A program made the translations under genes and the position numbers. The notes below the pieces were generated by a model. It was not told the origin of the DNA. It worked only from the letters and a program-made list of their open reading frames with translations, and did not search any database. DNA of 37,069 nt from a virus, in IMG/VR virus record IMGVR_UViG_3300006638_000011, positions 1-37,069 of that record. One strand, 5' to 3'. Position 1 is the stretch's first letter. Each line of letters begins with the position of its first letter. Positions 5,321 to 12,179 of this stretch are shown one piece after another.

Positions 5321-5351
5321 CCGATTTCGGTTTAGCTAAAACCGAATTCGG
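5321..5351. repeat. Long inverted repeat between gene 4953 and the Q-like gene
   Basis: CCGAT-TTCGGTTT (5321-5333) pairs with AAACCGAA-TTCGG (5339-5351) around a 5-base loop: 8 bp, one mismatch, then 4 bp more. No T-run follows, so it is not a normal terminator. It may be an RNA structure or a protein site acting before the antiterminator gene. Confidence 0.6.
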
Positions 5352-5419
5352 CCTCATGGTTTGATTCATCCTTGAAACTTCTCGCTGATGGCCTTCGGTC
5401 TATCGGCAGGGGAATAAGG

Positions 5420-5827
5420 ATGTACACCGCGAGCGTGCTGAAGGTGATGCTCGGCGATACGACGACCGGAGTTCTCGAACGCGAGTTGCTGCCGGTGGAT
5501 CGTATCCTGCAGCGCTGGGCGGTAGCCAATGGTAGCGGACTGGCAGAGGAATGCTGGGATGATACGCCAACTGCGCGGCCGCCGGCACTTGATGACGATA
5601 CCTGCATGCTGGTCGATGAGATCGTGCGGCTGTGCCCGCCAAAGACACGGCACATCGTCGTGAGCTGGTATCGAAAACCACTGCCCACAAAGCTAATTGC
5701 CATGCAGATGAACATGTCGCCGCGGTCACTTGAGACCGCTTGGCGCCTGTCGCTCAACTTTTTGAAGTGGAAGTTTGAGCAGTCGAACAACCTTACGCTC
5801 GCCAGACTGATGCGCATTCGGGTGTAG
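5420..5827 (+). CDS. Q-like late antitermination protein (135 aa)
   Basis: The layout fits the phage antitermination Q family of the P22/phage-82 kind: an N-terminal ILQRWAVANGSGL segment, a linker with DDDTCMLVDEIVRLCP, and a C-terminal helix-turn-helix like sigma region 4 (VSWYRKPLPTKLIAMQMNMS, then RSLETAWRLSLNFLKWKF). Q proteins load on RNA polymerase paused after the late promoter and let it pass terminators. Position supports this: a strong promoter with immediate terminators follows within 3 bases of the stop, and all late genes lie beyond. The ATG at 5420 has AGGGGAATAAGG upstream; a start at 5372 is possible. Confidence 0.65.
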   Translation: MYTASVLKVMLGDTTTGVLERELLPVDRILQRWAVANGSGLAEECWDDTPTARPPALDDDTCMLVDEIVRLCPPKTRHIVVSWYRKPLPTKLIAMQMNMSPRSLETAWRLSLNFLKWKFEQSNNLTLARLMRIRV

Positions 5828-5829
5828 GC

Positions 5830-5859
5830 TTGACTACTAGTTGCGCATTCGGGTATAAA
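5830..5859 (+). promoter_or_regulatory. Late promoter (PR'-like)
   Basis: TTGACT (5830-5835), an 18-bp spacer and TATAAA (5854-5859) lie immediately after the Q-like gene. The location and the terminator about 30 bases downstream match the lambda PR'-tR' arrangement that Q proteins act on. Confidence 0.7.
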
Positions 5860-5891
5860 TTCGGTCTAGAGTTGATCTTCCCGTCTCCAAG

Positions 5892-5920
5892 GTCCGCCAC
5901 TGTGCGGGCTTTTGCGTTTT
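5892..5920 (+). terminator. Early terminator after the late promoter (tR'-like)
   Basis: GTCCGC (5892-5897) pairs with GCGGGC (5904-5909) with one G-U pair, followed by TTTTGCGTTTT. It would stop most transcripts from the 5830 promoter unless antiterminated. Confidence 0.6.
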
Positions 5921-5986
5921 AGCGCCAATTTTCAACCATTCGGCGGGGCCCCCTCCTAGCCGACCACGGCCGCAATAGCGGTCATA

Positions 5987-6016
5987 AAGCCCTGGACTTC
6001 AGGGCTTTTTCTTTTT
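5987..6016 (+). terminator. Second terminator before the first late gene
   Basis: A perfect 8-bp stem AAGCCCTG/CAGGGCTT (5987-5994 and 6000-6007) with a 5-base loop runs directly into a T-rich tract. The ribosome site GGAG of the first late gene follows at once, so expression of late genes must read through it. Confidence 0.7.
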
Positions 6017-6024
6017 GGAGCCCA

Positions 6025-8643
6025 ATGCTTTTCATCCTGCGTGCCTTTCGCCGTAAGCCCCCTGCTGCCCGCGACACCCAGGCTCCCACGCAACCGGGCA
6101 ACTTTGTCGTCACGCTCTCGGGAAATACCCCAGTACTAAACTGGGCGGCGAGTACCGATAACGTTGCAGTTGCTGGCTATCAGATTTATGCGTCCTACGC
6201 CGCAAGCCCTTACACGCTCATAGCAATTACCTCGGCATTGACCTTTACGGACAACGCCGCGGAACAGAACGCGCTGTGCGCTTATAACGTCGCGGCCTTT
6301 GACCCGAGCGGGAACGTTTCGACCTTTACTGGCGTTCAGTCGGTCACGACGCCCAATGCCTCGACGTCAGACGTGACGGCGCCCCCGGTGCCTACTGTCT
6401 CGCTGGTCACGCAAGACAATACGGCTTATACCTATGAGGTGGCATGGCCGCCCGTGACTGACACGGGACCTGGCGGGGCGATCATCTCGGGCACTGCCAG
6501 CTATCAGGTGCTTGAGAACGGCACGCAGGTGGCGACGGTGCCGCAGCCCTCAGGTGGGGGATCTCTCACGGCCTTTGAGATCGGCGCACCGGCGTTCAGT
6601 GGCAGCGATTCTGCAGGCGTGCTTACCGGCGGTGGTACGAATCACTACGGCACGAGCGATCAGTTCTTTCTCAACGCACAGGCTGTACAGGGCGACTTCG
6701 ATGTATTCATCGAAATCGACTCGGTGGTCAGCACCGATCAGTACGCCAAGGGCGGCATAGCAGCGCGTTTTACGAGTGATCCGGCCTCTCCCTACTTCAA
6801 CAGCTTCCAGTTTCCGAACTCGCAGGCCAAAGGAGGCGCCAGCGAGTACCGCTTGCTGGCCGCCGGGCAGGCCGCACAGGTGACCGATACGGTCACAACG
6901 GCCGTCTCTCGCTACATCTTCCGCCGCGGCAATGTGCTCACCAGCCAGCGCTCGGCCACCACGCCGCCCCCGGCGGCTGGTGATGCTTCTTGGGTCACAG
7001 AGAACACGCAGACTTTCCCGAACGCACCGGCCGTGATATTCGTGGGCCGCTTTGGTTGCCAGGGCGATGCCTCGGCCACTATGACCATGAATTATTCGCA
7101 CTACGCGCTGACTGGCGCATCTCCGTGCGTGTTCAACAGCGCGCCGCACTCTGCAGGCCAGGTGGTCCCAGTCACAGTCAAATCGGTTGATGTAGCTGGC
7201 AATGTGTCGGCCGCCAGCACAGCGGTGACAGTGACATACCCCAGCGCCGGTGGGGGTAGCAATACGTCAATGCTGTTCGACTACTCGATCGGCGGCACAC
7301 GCAACGGCAATGCAAGTCAAGGCTACGGCTCTACTGCCTATCAGGCGCAGATGAAGCTTTACCGCGGCTCGGTTCTGGGTATGTACCCCGGCCTGGATGG
7401 GCAGAACTCTGCCGCCTATTCGATTCCAAACGACATCGCCAATATCCTGGCGGCTAATCCGGGTTTTTTAAGTTTCGGCTACATCGATACCGGCCGCGTT
7501 ACCGGGGACCCAGTGGCGGCCATGAGCGCCAACAAGATGCTCGCGCAGGCCTCTTACCCTAATGGCGCCCTAGTAACCTACAACAGCGGCGACGTGCTTA
7601 ACCCAGCACAGACCGCCGTGGATCCGACCGACTCTCACGGCCGCGACTGCATCTCCTATTTCGTCGCTTACTGGATGGATTTGTACCGCAACGGTTCCGC
7701 AGGCGGTCTTGCGCTGGGGCCCAACGCCGTCGATTCGGTCATCACCGGTCCGTATCTGGATGACATCCCATCTTCTATTTTTGTTACGGCCGACTGGCTG
7801 CGAAACGGCAACACCAATACAACGACTCAGATCGCAGCCGTTCAGGCCGGTTTCGATGCGCTCTTTAACGCTTTCCGCGCCGCAAACCCCGGGCAGTTGG
7901 TGTGCGCCAATACCAGCCAGTTCCGTGGTGCCGCGGCAGGCAGCTTCGCCCCGCTGGTGGGCTCGATCGACATTGGAATCATGGAGGCCATGTCGGGCGA
8001 TTCATGGAGCCACGATGCAGCCTACGACAACATTAGCGCGGTTATTGCCGGCTATGCACGGGAAAAGACCGTCCTCAGTGGGCGTGGCTTTGGCGTCTAC
8101 GGCGCCTGCAACATCCGCGCGGATGGTTCCAGTCCGCTTACCTTCAATAGCAATGGCACGGTCGCAACCTTCACGCCCGCCTATCAGGGCGTGCGCTACG
8201 AGGCGGCCAAGTGCCGCGTGCTCACCGATAACTTGCTCTTTCCGTGCTCGTGCGGATCAGGTTCTACTTCCAATCAGTTCAGCGGGCAGCCGGCGCCCTA
8301 CGACTGCAACACGCTGCGCTGGTTCGGCTTCTTCGCAGTCGATTCTAGCGGCGTAGAGATTGCCTACGGCAGCGTGCCGGCAGGCACAGGATTTTCGTGG
8401 ATGGGTGCCGCGAGTGAGGCCGCGCAAACCGCGAAACGAATCAGCCAAGGATCGCTGGGCGTTTTCTACCGCCTCTACGCCAACGGTATTGCGGTATTCA
8501 ACCCGCGCGGTAATGGGATACAGAGCGTCACGCTGCCAAGCACCTATAAGCGCCTGAATTGCTCGGATGATTCGACGATGACCGGTGGCTCGGTCACGTC
8601 CATTACCCTTCAAGACGGCGACGGCTTCTTCGGGCACGTATGA
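6025..8643 (+). CDS. Fibronectin III / glycoside-hydrolase-like fiber protein (872 aa)
   Basis: Residues about 16-112 form a fibronectin type III domain (DTQAPTQPGNFVV through YNVAAFDPSGNVS). A second one begins near 118 and resumes near 378 (VTVKSVDVAGNVSAAS), apparently interrupted by a jelly-roll domain of the DUF1349/concanavalin type (GGGTNHYGTSDQFFL). From about residue 415 the sequence looks like a TIM-barrel glycosidase-like domain (FLSFGYIDTGRV, YFVAYWMDLYRNG, GPYLDDI), similar in style to GHL15/GH114-type families. It could be a receptor-binding fiber that cleaves host surface sugar. The start follows GGAG; the stop overlaps the next gene by ATGA. Enzyme activity is inferred, not shown. 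Confidence 0.65.
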   Translation: MLFILRAFRRKPPAARDTQAPTQPGNFVVTLSGNTPVLNWAASTDNVAVAGYQIYASYAASPYTLIAITSALTFTDNAAEQNALCAYNVAAFDPSGNVSTFTGVQSVTTPNASTSDVTAPPVPTVSLVTQDNTAYTYEVAWPPVTDTGPGGAIISGTASYQVLENGTQVATVPQPSGGGSLTAFEIGAPAFSGSDSAGVLTGGGTNHYGTSDQFFLNAQAVQGDFDVFIEIDSVVSTDQYAKGGIAARFTSDPASPYFNSFQFPNSQAKGGASEYRLLAAGQAAQVTDTVTTAVSRYIFRRGNVLTSQRSATTPPPAAGDASWVTENTQTFPNAPAVIFVGRFGCQGDASATMTMNYSHYALTGASPCVFNSAPHSAGQVVPVTVKSVDVAGNVSAASTAVTVTYPSAGGGSNTSMLFDYSIGGTRNGNASQGYGSTAYQAQMKLYRGSVLGMYPGLDGQNSAAYSIPNDIANILAANPGFLSFGYIDTGRVTGDPVAAMSANKMLAQASYPNGALVTYNSGDVLNPAQTAVDPTDSHGRDCISYFVAYWMDLYRNGSAGGLALGPNAVDSVITGPYLDDIPSSIFVTADWLRNGNTNTTTQIAAVQAGFDALFNAFRAANPGQLVCANTSQFRGAAAGSFAPLVGSIDIGIMEAMSGDSWSHDAAYDNISAVIAGYAREKTVLSGRGFGVYGACNIRADGSSPLTFNSNGTVATFTPAYQGVRYEAAKCRVLTDNLLFPCSCGSGSTSNQFSGQPAPYDCNTLRWFGFFAVDSSGVEIAYGSVPAGTGFSWMGAASEAAQTAKRISQGSLGVFYRLYANGIAVFNPRGNGIQSVTLPSTYKRLNCSDDSTMTGGSVTSITLQDGDGFFGHV

Positions 8644-9323
8644 CTATTGCTCTGGCGCAGGAGACCTATAGCGGGGCTTCTGCCGGCGCCACTACCATTA
8701 CTGCGACCCTCACTTGCACGAGCGGGAATGCATTGCATGTAATCGGGGGCGCAAACGATACGACTCAGACGCTCTCGCTTGCCGATGGCACGAACACCTA
8801 CACCAAGCGAGGCAGCGAGGTGGTCCTTGGGTCCATTCGCTTAGCGCAGTGGACGGCGGTGAATATCACGGGCGGTGCACTAACCTTCACCCTGACCAAT
8901 AGTTTTAGCTCCAGCAATCGCTTCATCATCGTGCGCGAGATATCAGGAGCGGCATTGGCAGCCTTTGATATCGCCAATTCTGCCAGCCAGGCCACTCCTG
9001 GGACCAGCACGGATGGGGTCACGGTCTCGGCCACGAACAGCGTGCAGCCGGCGTTCATCAGCGCCTATGCGCTGCGGTGTTTTTTCAATACGACGATGAC
9101 CGCGGGGACTGGCTTTACTGCTGGCGGCGGTCAGTCGACTGGCGGCGCTGGTGAAGGGGCGTGGGCCAGTGAACACAAACGCGTTACCTCCGCCACCTCG
9201 CAGGCGGCCACTTTCACCGTAGGAAACAACGGCAACGTGATCTCAGTGCAGGCTATTTTCGACGAGCTTGTTGCGGCTGCCACTAAGGGCCGTTTGGCTA
9301 ACTCCAATCAAGGCGGTTTCTAG
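8640..9323 (+). CDS. Beta-rich structural protein, unknown (227 aa)
   Basis: The protein is rich in Ala, Thr, Ser and Gly with alternating beta-strand patterns (TITATLTCTSGNALHVIGGA; AATFTVGNNGNVISVQAIFD), which suggests a virion surface or fiber-associated domain. No transmembrane segment or enzyme motif is seen. It is coupled to the upstream fiber gene by ATGA and is followed directly by another beta-rich gene. I do not recognise a specific family; the best guess is a fiber partner or head decoration protein. Confidence 0.55.
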   Translation: MTIALAQETYSGASAGATTITATLTCTSGNALHVIGGANDTTQTLSLADGTNTYTKRGSEVVLGSIRLAQWTAVNITGGALTFTLTNSFSSSNRFIIVREISGAALAAFDIANSASQATPGTSTDGVTVSATNSVQPAFISAYALRCFFNTTMTAGTGFTAGGGQSTGGAGEGAWASEHKRVTSATSQAATFTVGNNGNVISVQAIFDELVAAATKGRLANSNQGGF

Positions 9324-10181
9324 GTGTCCACGCAAACCATATTCAAGACCGCCGGGAGCACGTCAAAGCACACGGATATTGCCCTGGTGCAGAACGCTGC
9401 CTCAACTGCAGCAGGGGACCCGGTCCTAGGACTCACCTACAATACTTCAGGCCTGACGGCCTATTACCGTCTTGGCGCCACCGGTACGCTCACCTCAATA
9501 TCCTTAGCAACGCAGACCGTCACTGGCGCCTACTCTTCTGGTGGCTTCGTCAAGATCGATGACACCCACGCCCCTGGGGGCTATCGCTTCGATATCCCAG
9601 CCGCCTGTATCGCAACCGCAGGGGAATGCAATATCTGGTTCGCGGGTGCCCCTGCCGGTACAGCCGGGAACATGGAGACCCATCAGCTCAAGATCATCGT
9701 GACCGCAGCTGACCTGTACGATGCCACGCGTTTAGGTCTCACTGCGCTCTCTACGCTGGCGCCCTTACCACGCTATACCGGGACGGCACTGTCAGGTGCC
9801 AACGGCAATATCGGCCTGGCCGCCTCCACTCCCGCGGCTCAGTGCGAGCCTGGGGATATCGTTATCCTGACTGGTGGGACCGGGGCCGGACAGAGCAATG
9901 TAGTGCTGTCGCTTGCGGGAGCAGGAGGTTCAACTCCCGTGGCCACGGTCATGCAGAACTGGCCGACCGCAAACCCTGACAACACCAGTACCTACGAGAT
10001 CATCAAGATTGGAGGGCTGGTGCCCGCTGCAGTGACGGATTTCTGGAGCGATACGGCCAATCCGGCCCGGGGACTGACTACCCCGTTAGTGGGTGGGCGC
10101 CTTGATGCCAATGTCGGATCAGTTGCCGGAGTGGTGGTGCAGCAAAGCGGCTCTGGCACCCAGAACATCGGTGGTCCGTGA
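9324..10181 (+). CDS. Beta-rich phage structural protein, unknown (285 aa)
   Basis: The GTG at 9324 begins right after the stop of the preceding gene. The N-terminal part (LGLTYNTSGLTAYYRLGATG, GGFVKIDDTHAPGGYRFDIP, then a strand ending in HQLKIIV) is a style common in phage baseplate- or fiber-associated proteins of unknown role. The middle has GDIVILTGGTGAGQSNVV, like a small beta barrel. It probably belongs with the two upstream genes as an accessory surface module. No catalytic motif is recognised. The next gene overlaps its last 11 bases. Confidence 0.55.
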   Translation: MSTQTIFKTAGSTSKHTDIALVQNAASTAAGDPVLGLTYNTSGLTAYYRLGATGTLTSISLATQTVTGAYSSGGFVKIDDTHAPGGYRFDIPAACIATAGECNIWFAGAPAGTAGNMETHQLKIIVTAADLYDATRLGLTALSTLAPLPRYTGTALSGANGNIGLAASTPAAQCEPGDIVILTGGTGAGQSNVVLSLAGAGGSTPVATVMQNWPTANPDNTSTYEIIKIGGLVPAAVTDFWSDTANPARGLTTPLVGGRLDANVGSVAGVVVQQSGSGTQNIGGP

Positions 10182-10434
10182 GTATGCGCTCACGATTGAC
10201 GGGCATCGTTTCACATGCCCCAGCAAGGAGCGCGCACTGGCTGTGCTCGCTCAGGCGGTTGCGCTCGCTCGCACTCAATCCGTTATGCCGGCTCAGATCA
10301 CGACGAATACGCGCGAGCTGCGCTCTGCAGTGAATGCTGCAACGCGAGAACTCAGGCGCATTTGGATGGATGCTCAGATCAAATCCTATTTCGATATCGA
10401 CCTCGACAACGAGGCGATTGCACTTCTTCTGTAA
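10171..10434 (+). CDS. Small unknown protein before terminase (87 aa)
   Basis: The frame is open from upstream, but the likely start is the GTG at 10171, which overlaps the end of the preceding gene by 11 bases. The product begins VVREYALTIDGHRFTCPSKE and is mostly helical afterwards, with an acidic end (YFDIDLDNEAIALLL). Its position just before the small terminase gene suggests a head or packaging accessory, but I see no family signature. Confidence 0.45.
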   Translation: MVREYALTIDGHRFTCPSKERALAVLAQAVALARTQSVMPAQITTNTRELRSAVNAATRELRRIWMDAQIKSYFDIDLDNEAIALLL

Positions 10435-10487
10435 GAGGGCGACTAAGCCGAGAGGCAGTCGCACAATCAAATGCTTGAGTTAAATCA

Positions 10488-10754
10488 ATGGCTGCGCCGC
10501 TAGGGAACCAAAACGCGGCCAAAGCGAAAGTATGGTCTGCCGCGATACAACGGGCTCTAGAGCGCCGACAGCCAGCCGATGAGCGTATCAAAGCCATAGA
10601 CGAGCTGGCCGATGTACTGCTGAGCAAGTGCGCGACTGGGGATCTATCCGCGCTGCAGGAATTAGGTAACCGGCTGGACGGCAAGCCTGCGCAGGCTGTA
10701 CTTCTCGGTGGGGATGAGAATTCTGGACCTGTCGTGGTGACATGGAAGAAATGA
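10488..10754 (+). CDS. Small terminase subunit-like protein (88 aa)
   Basis: The N-terminal GNQNAAKAKVWSAAIQRAL and the later GDLSALQELGNRLDGKPAQA pattern are typical of the short proteins encoded directly before phage large terminase genes, which are thought to bind the packaging site. The gene ends one base before the terL ATG. It is shorter than many TerS proteins and lacks an obvious C-terminal oligomerisation region, so some doubt remains. The junction with terL carries a 14-bp tandem duplication. Confidence 0.7.
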   Translation: MAAPLGNQNAAKAKVWSAAIQRALERRQPADERIKAIDELADVLLSKCATGDLSALQELGNRLDGKPAQAVLLGGDENSGPVVVTWKK

Positions 10755-10765
10755 CATGGAAGAAA
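10738..10765 (+). repeat. 14-bp tandem duplication at the terS-terL junction
   Basis: The word TGACATGGAAGAAA occurs twice head to tail (10738-10751 and 10752-10765). The first copy encodes the TWKK end of the small terminase; the second holds its stop codon and the terL ATG. The first GGAAGAA can serve as ribosome site for terL. Confidence 0.8.
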
Positions 10766-12033
10766 TAGTTATCCCGTATACGCCGCGGGATGCGTTTCTG
10801 CCGTTTCACAATCGCACGCAGCGCTGGTCGAACGTTGTCGCCCATCGTCGCTGCGGCAAGACCGTCGCCCACGTCAATGACGCGGTTAAGAGAGCCATTG
10901 AAGAGAGCAAGCCAGATGGGCGCTACGCCTATATCGCCCCTTTCAGGCAACAGGCCAAAGATGCGGCATGGGAGTACCTGAAGCGCTACACGCAGCAGAT
11001 CGTGCTATCGGCTAGTGATGTGCGGGAATCGGATCTCTCGGTGCGCATCATGGGAGGCCCGATAGTGCGGCTCTATGGTGCCGATAACCCGAATTCGATG
11101 CGCGGTCCGTATCTGGATGGTGCGGTCATGGACGAATACGCCTATATGCGTCCATCGCTATGGGGCGAGGTTATCCGCCCGATGCTCGCTGACCGACACG
11201 GCTGGGGCTCGTTCATAGGCACGCCGAACGGGCACGATGCCTTCTACGAATTGCATCGCAAGGCGCAAGCGAATCCGGCCGAATGGTTTACGGCCGTTCT
11301 GCCAGCCAGCCGCACCGGGATATTGCCGCAGCCCGAAATAGAGGATATGCGCAAGGACATGACGGCTGACCAGTTCGAGCAGGAACTGGAATGTTCATTT
11401 GAGGCCGCGATCCTTGGGGCGGTATATGCCAAGGAATTGAAAGCTGCGCAGGATCGGGTCAGGTCTGTGCCCTATGACGGCTCAAGGCTCGTATACACCG
11501 CATTCGACATTGGCAAGCGCGATGCGACCGCGATCTGGTTCTATCAGATATTTGGCGGCGAGATTCGGTTTATCGATTACTTTGAGGACAGCGGGGAAAG
11601 CGCGCCGTATTACGCCTCGATTCTACGTAGCCGCGCCTATAACTACGACACGCTCTATCTGCCGCATGACGCGAACAATGAGTCGATTGTCTCTGACGTG
11701 ACGTTCGCCGGCGTGATGCGTGCCAATGGCTTTAAGGTCGAGGTACTAGAGAACAAAGTCTCCCTAGAGGACGGCATTAACGCCGCTCGGATGCTGTTTC
11801 CTCAATGCCAGTTCGATAAGGAGCGCTGCCGAGCTGGCCTTGAATCGCTGGGCAATTATCGATGGGACTACAACAAGCGGATGGGCGAGATGAAGTCTCA
11901 GCCAGTGCATGACTGGTCAAGCCACGGAGCAGATGCCTTTCGCTATGCGGCATTGTCTATTCGTGGCGGCAAAGAGGCCCCGCAGAGACAGAAGTGGAAG
12001 CCAATCAATTATCCGAAAAGAGGTTATGCATGA
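10756..12033 (+). CDS. terL: Terminase large subunit (ATPase and nuclease)
   Basis: This 425-residue packaging motor has a Walker A-like motif AHRRCGKT at residues 29-36 and a Walker B with catalytic Glu (LDGAVMDEYA, near 119-128). A coupling-type SFIGTPNG follows near 155. The C-terminal RNase H-like nuclease shows an aspartate in FDIGKRDATAIW near 251 and another in SSHGADAFRY near 393. The enzyme drives DNA into the prohead and cuts the concatemer. Length is normal to slightly short for the family. It follows the small subunit by one base and overlaps the next start by ATGA. Confidence 0.95.
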   Translation: MEEIVIPYTPRDAFLPFHNRTQRWSNVVAHRRCGKTVAHVNDAVKRAIEESKPDGRYAYIAPFRQQAKDAAWEYLKRYTQQIVLSASDVRESDLSVRIMGGPIVRLYGADNPNSMRGPYLDGAVMDEYAYMRPSLWGEVIRPMLADRHGWGSFIGTPNGHDAFYELHRKAQANPAEWFTAVLPASRTGILPQPEIEDMRKDMTADQFEQELECSFEAAILGAVYAKELKAAQDRVRSVPYDGSRLVYTAFDIGKRDATAIWFYQIFGGEIRFIDYFEDSGESAPYYASILRSRAYNYDTLYLPHDANNESIVSDVTFAGVMRANGFKVEVLENKVSLEDGINAARMLFPQCQFDKERCRAGLESLGNYRWDYNKRMGEMKSQPVHDWSSHGADAFRYAALSIRGGKEAPQRQKWKPINYPKRGYA

Positions 12034-12179
12034 GCGCTGCGATGTACGCAAAGGTCAAGGAACTGACGGCCAGAGTAGAGGCGTTGGAGAAAAGACCGCC
12101 ATGCGTCTGTGCGGGTGAATCTAAGGCCGAGCCTCTTGATCGTAAAACCCTGACACTGCCCCAGAGAGTTAAGCCTTAA
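12030..12179 (+). CDS. Small coiled-coil protein (49 aa), unknown
   Basis: The ATG at 12030 overlaps the terL stop (ATGA). The product starts MSAAMYAKVKELTARVEALE, a heptad-like helix, and then has CVC and a basic tail. Its stop is directly followed by the ATG of the next gene. It resembles the small coiled-coil proteins often found beside terminase genes, but no specific function is known to me. Confidence 0.55.
   Translation: MSAAMYAKVKELTARVEALEKRPPCVCAGESKAEPLDRKTLTLPQRVKP

Noticed and set aside
6550-7149. 200-codon open frame on the minus strand inside the fiber gene
   Set aside because: It is a GC-driven shadow of the fibronectin/jelly-roll coding sequence, with no ribosome site and no family pattern.
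7709-8356. 215-codon alternative plus frame within the fiber gene
   Set aside because: Overlaps the glycosidase-like domain entirely in another frame, with Arg/Ser-rich composition typical of shadows.
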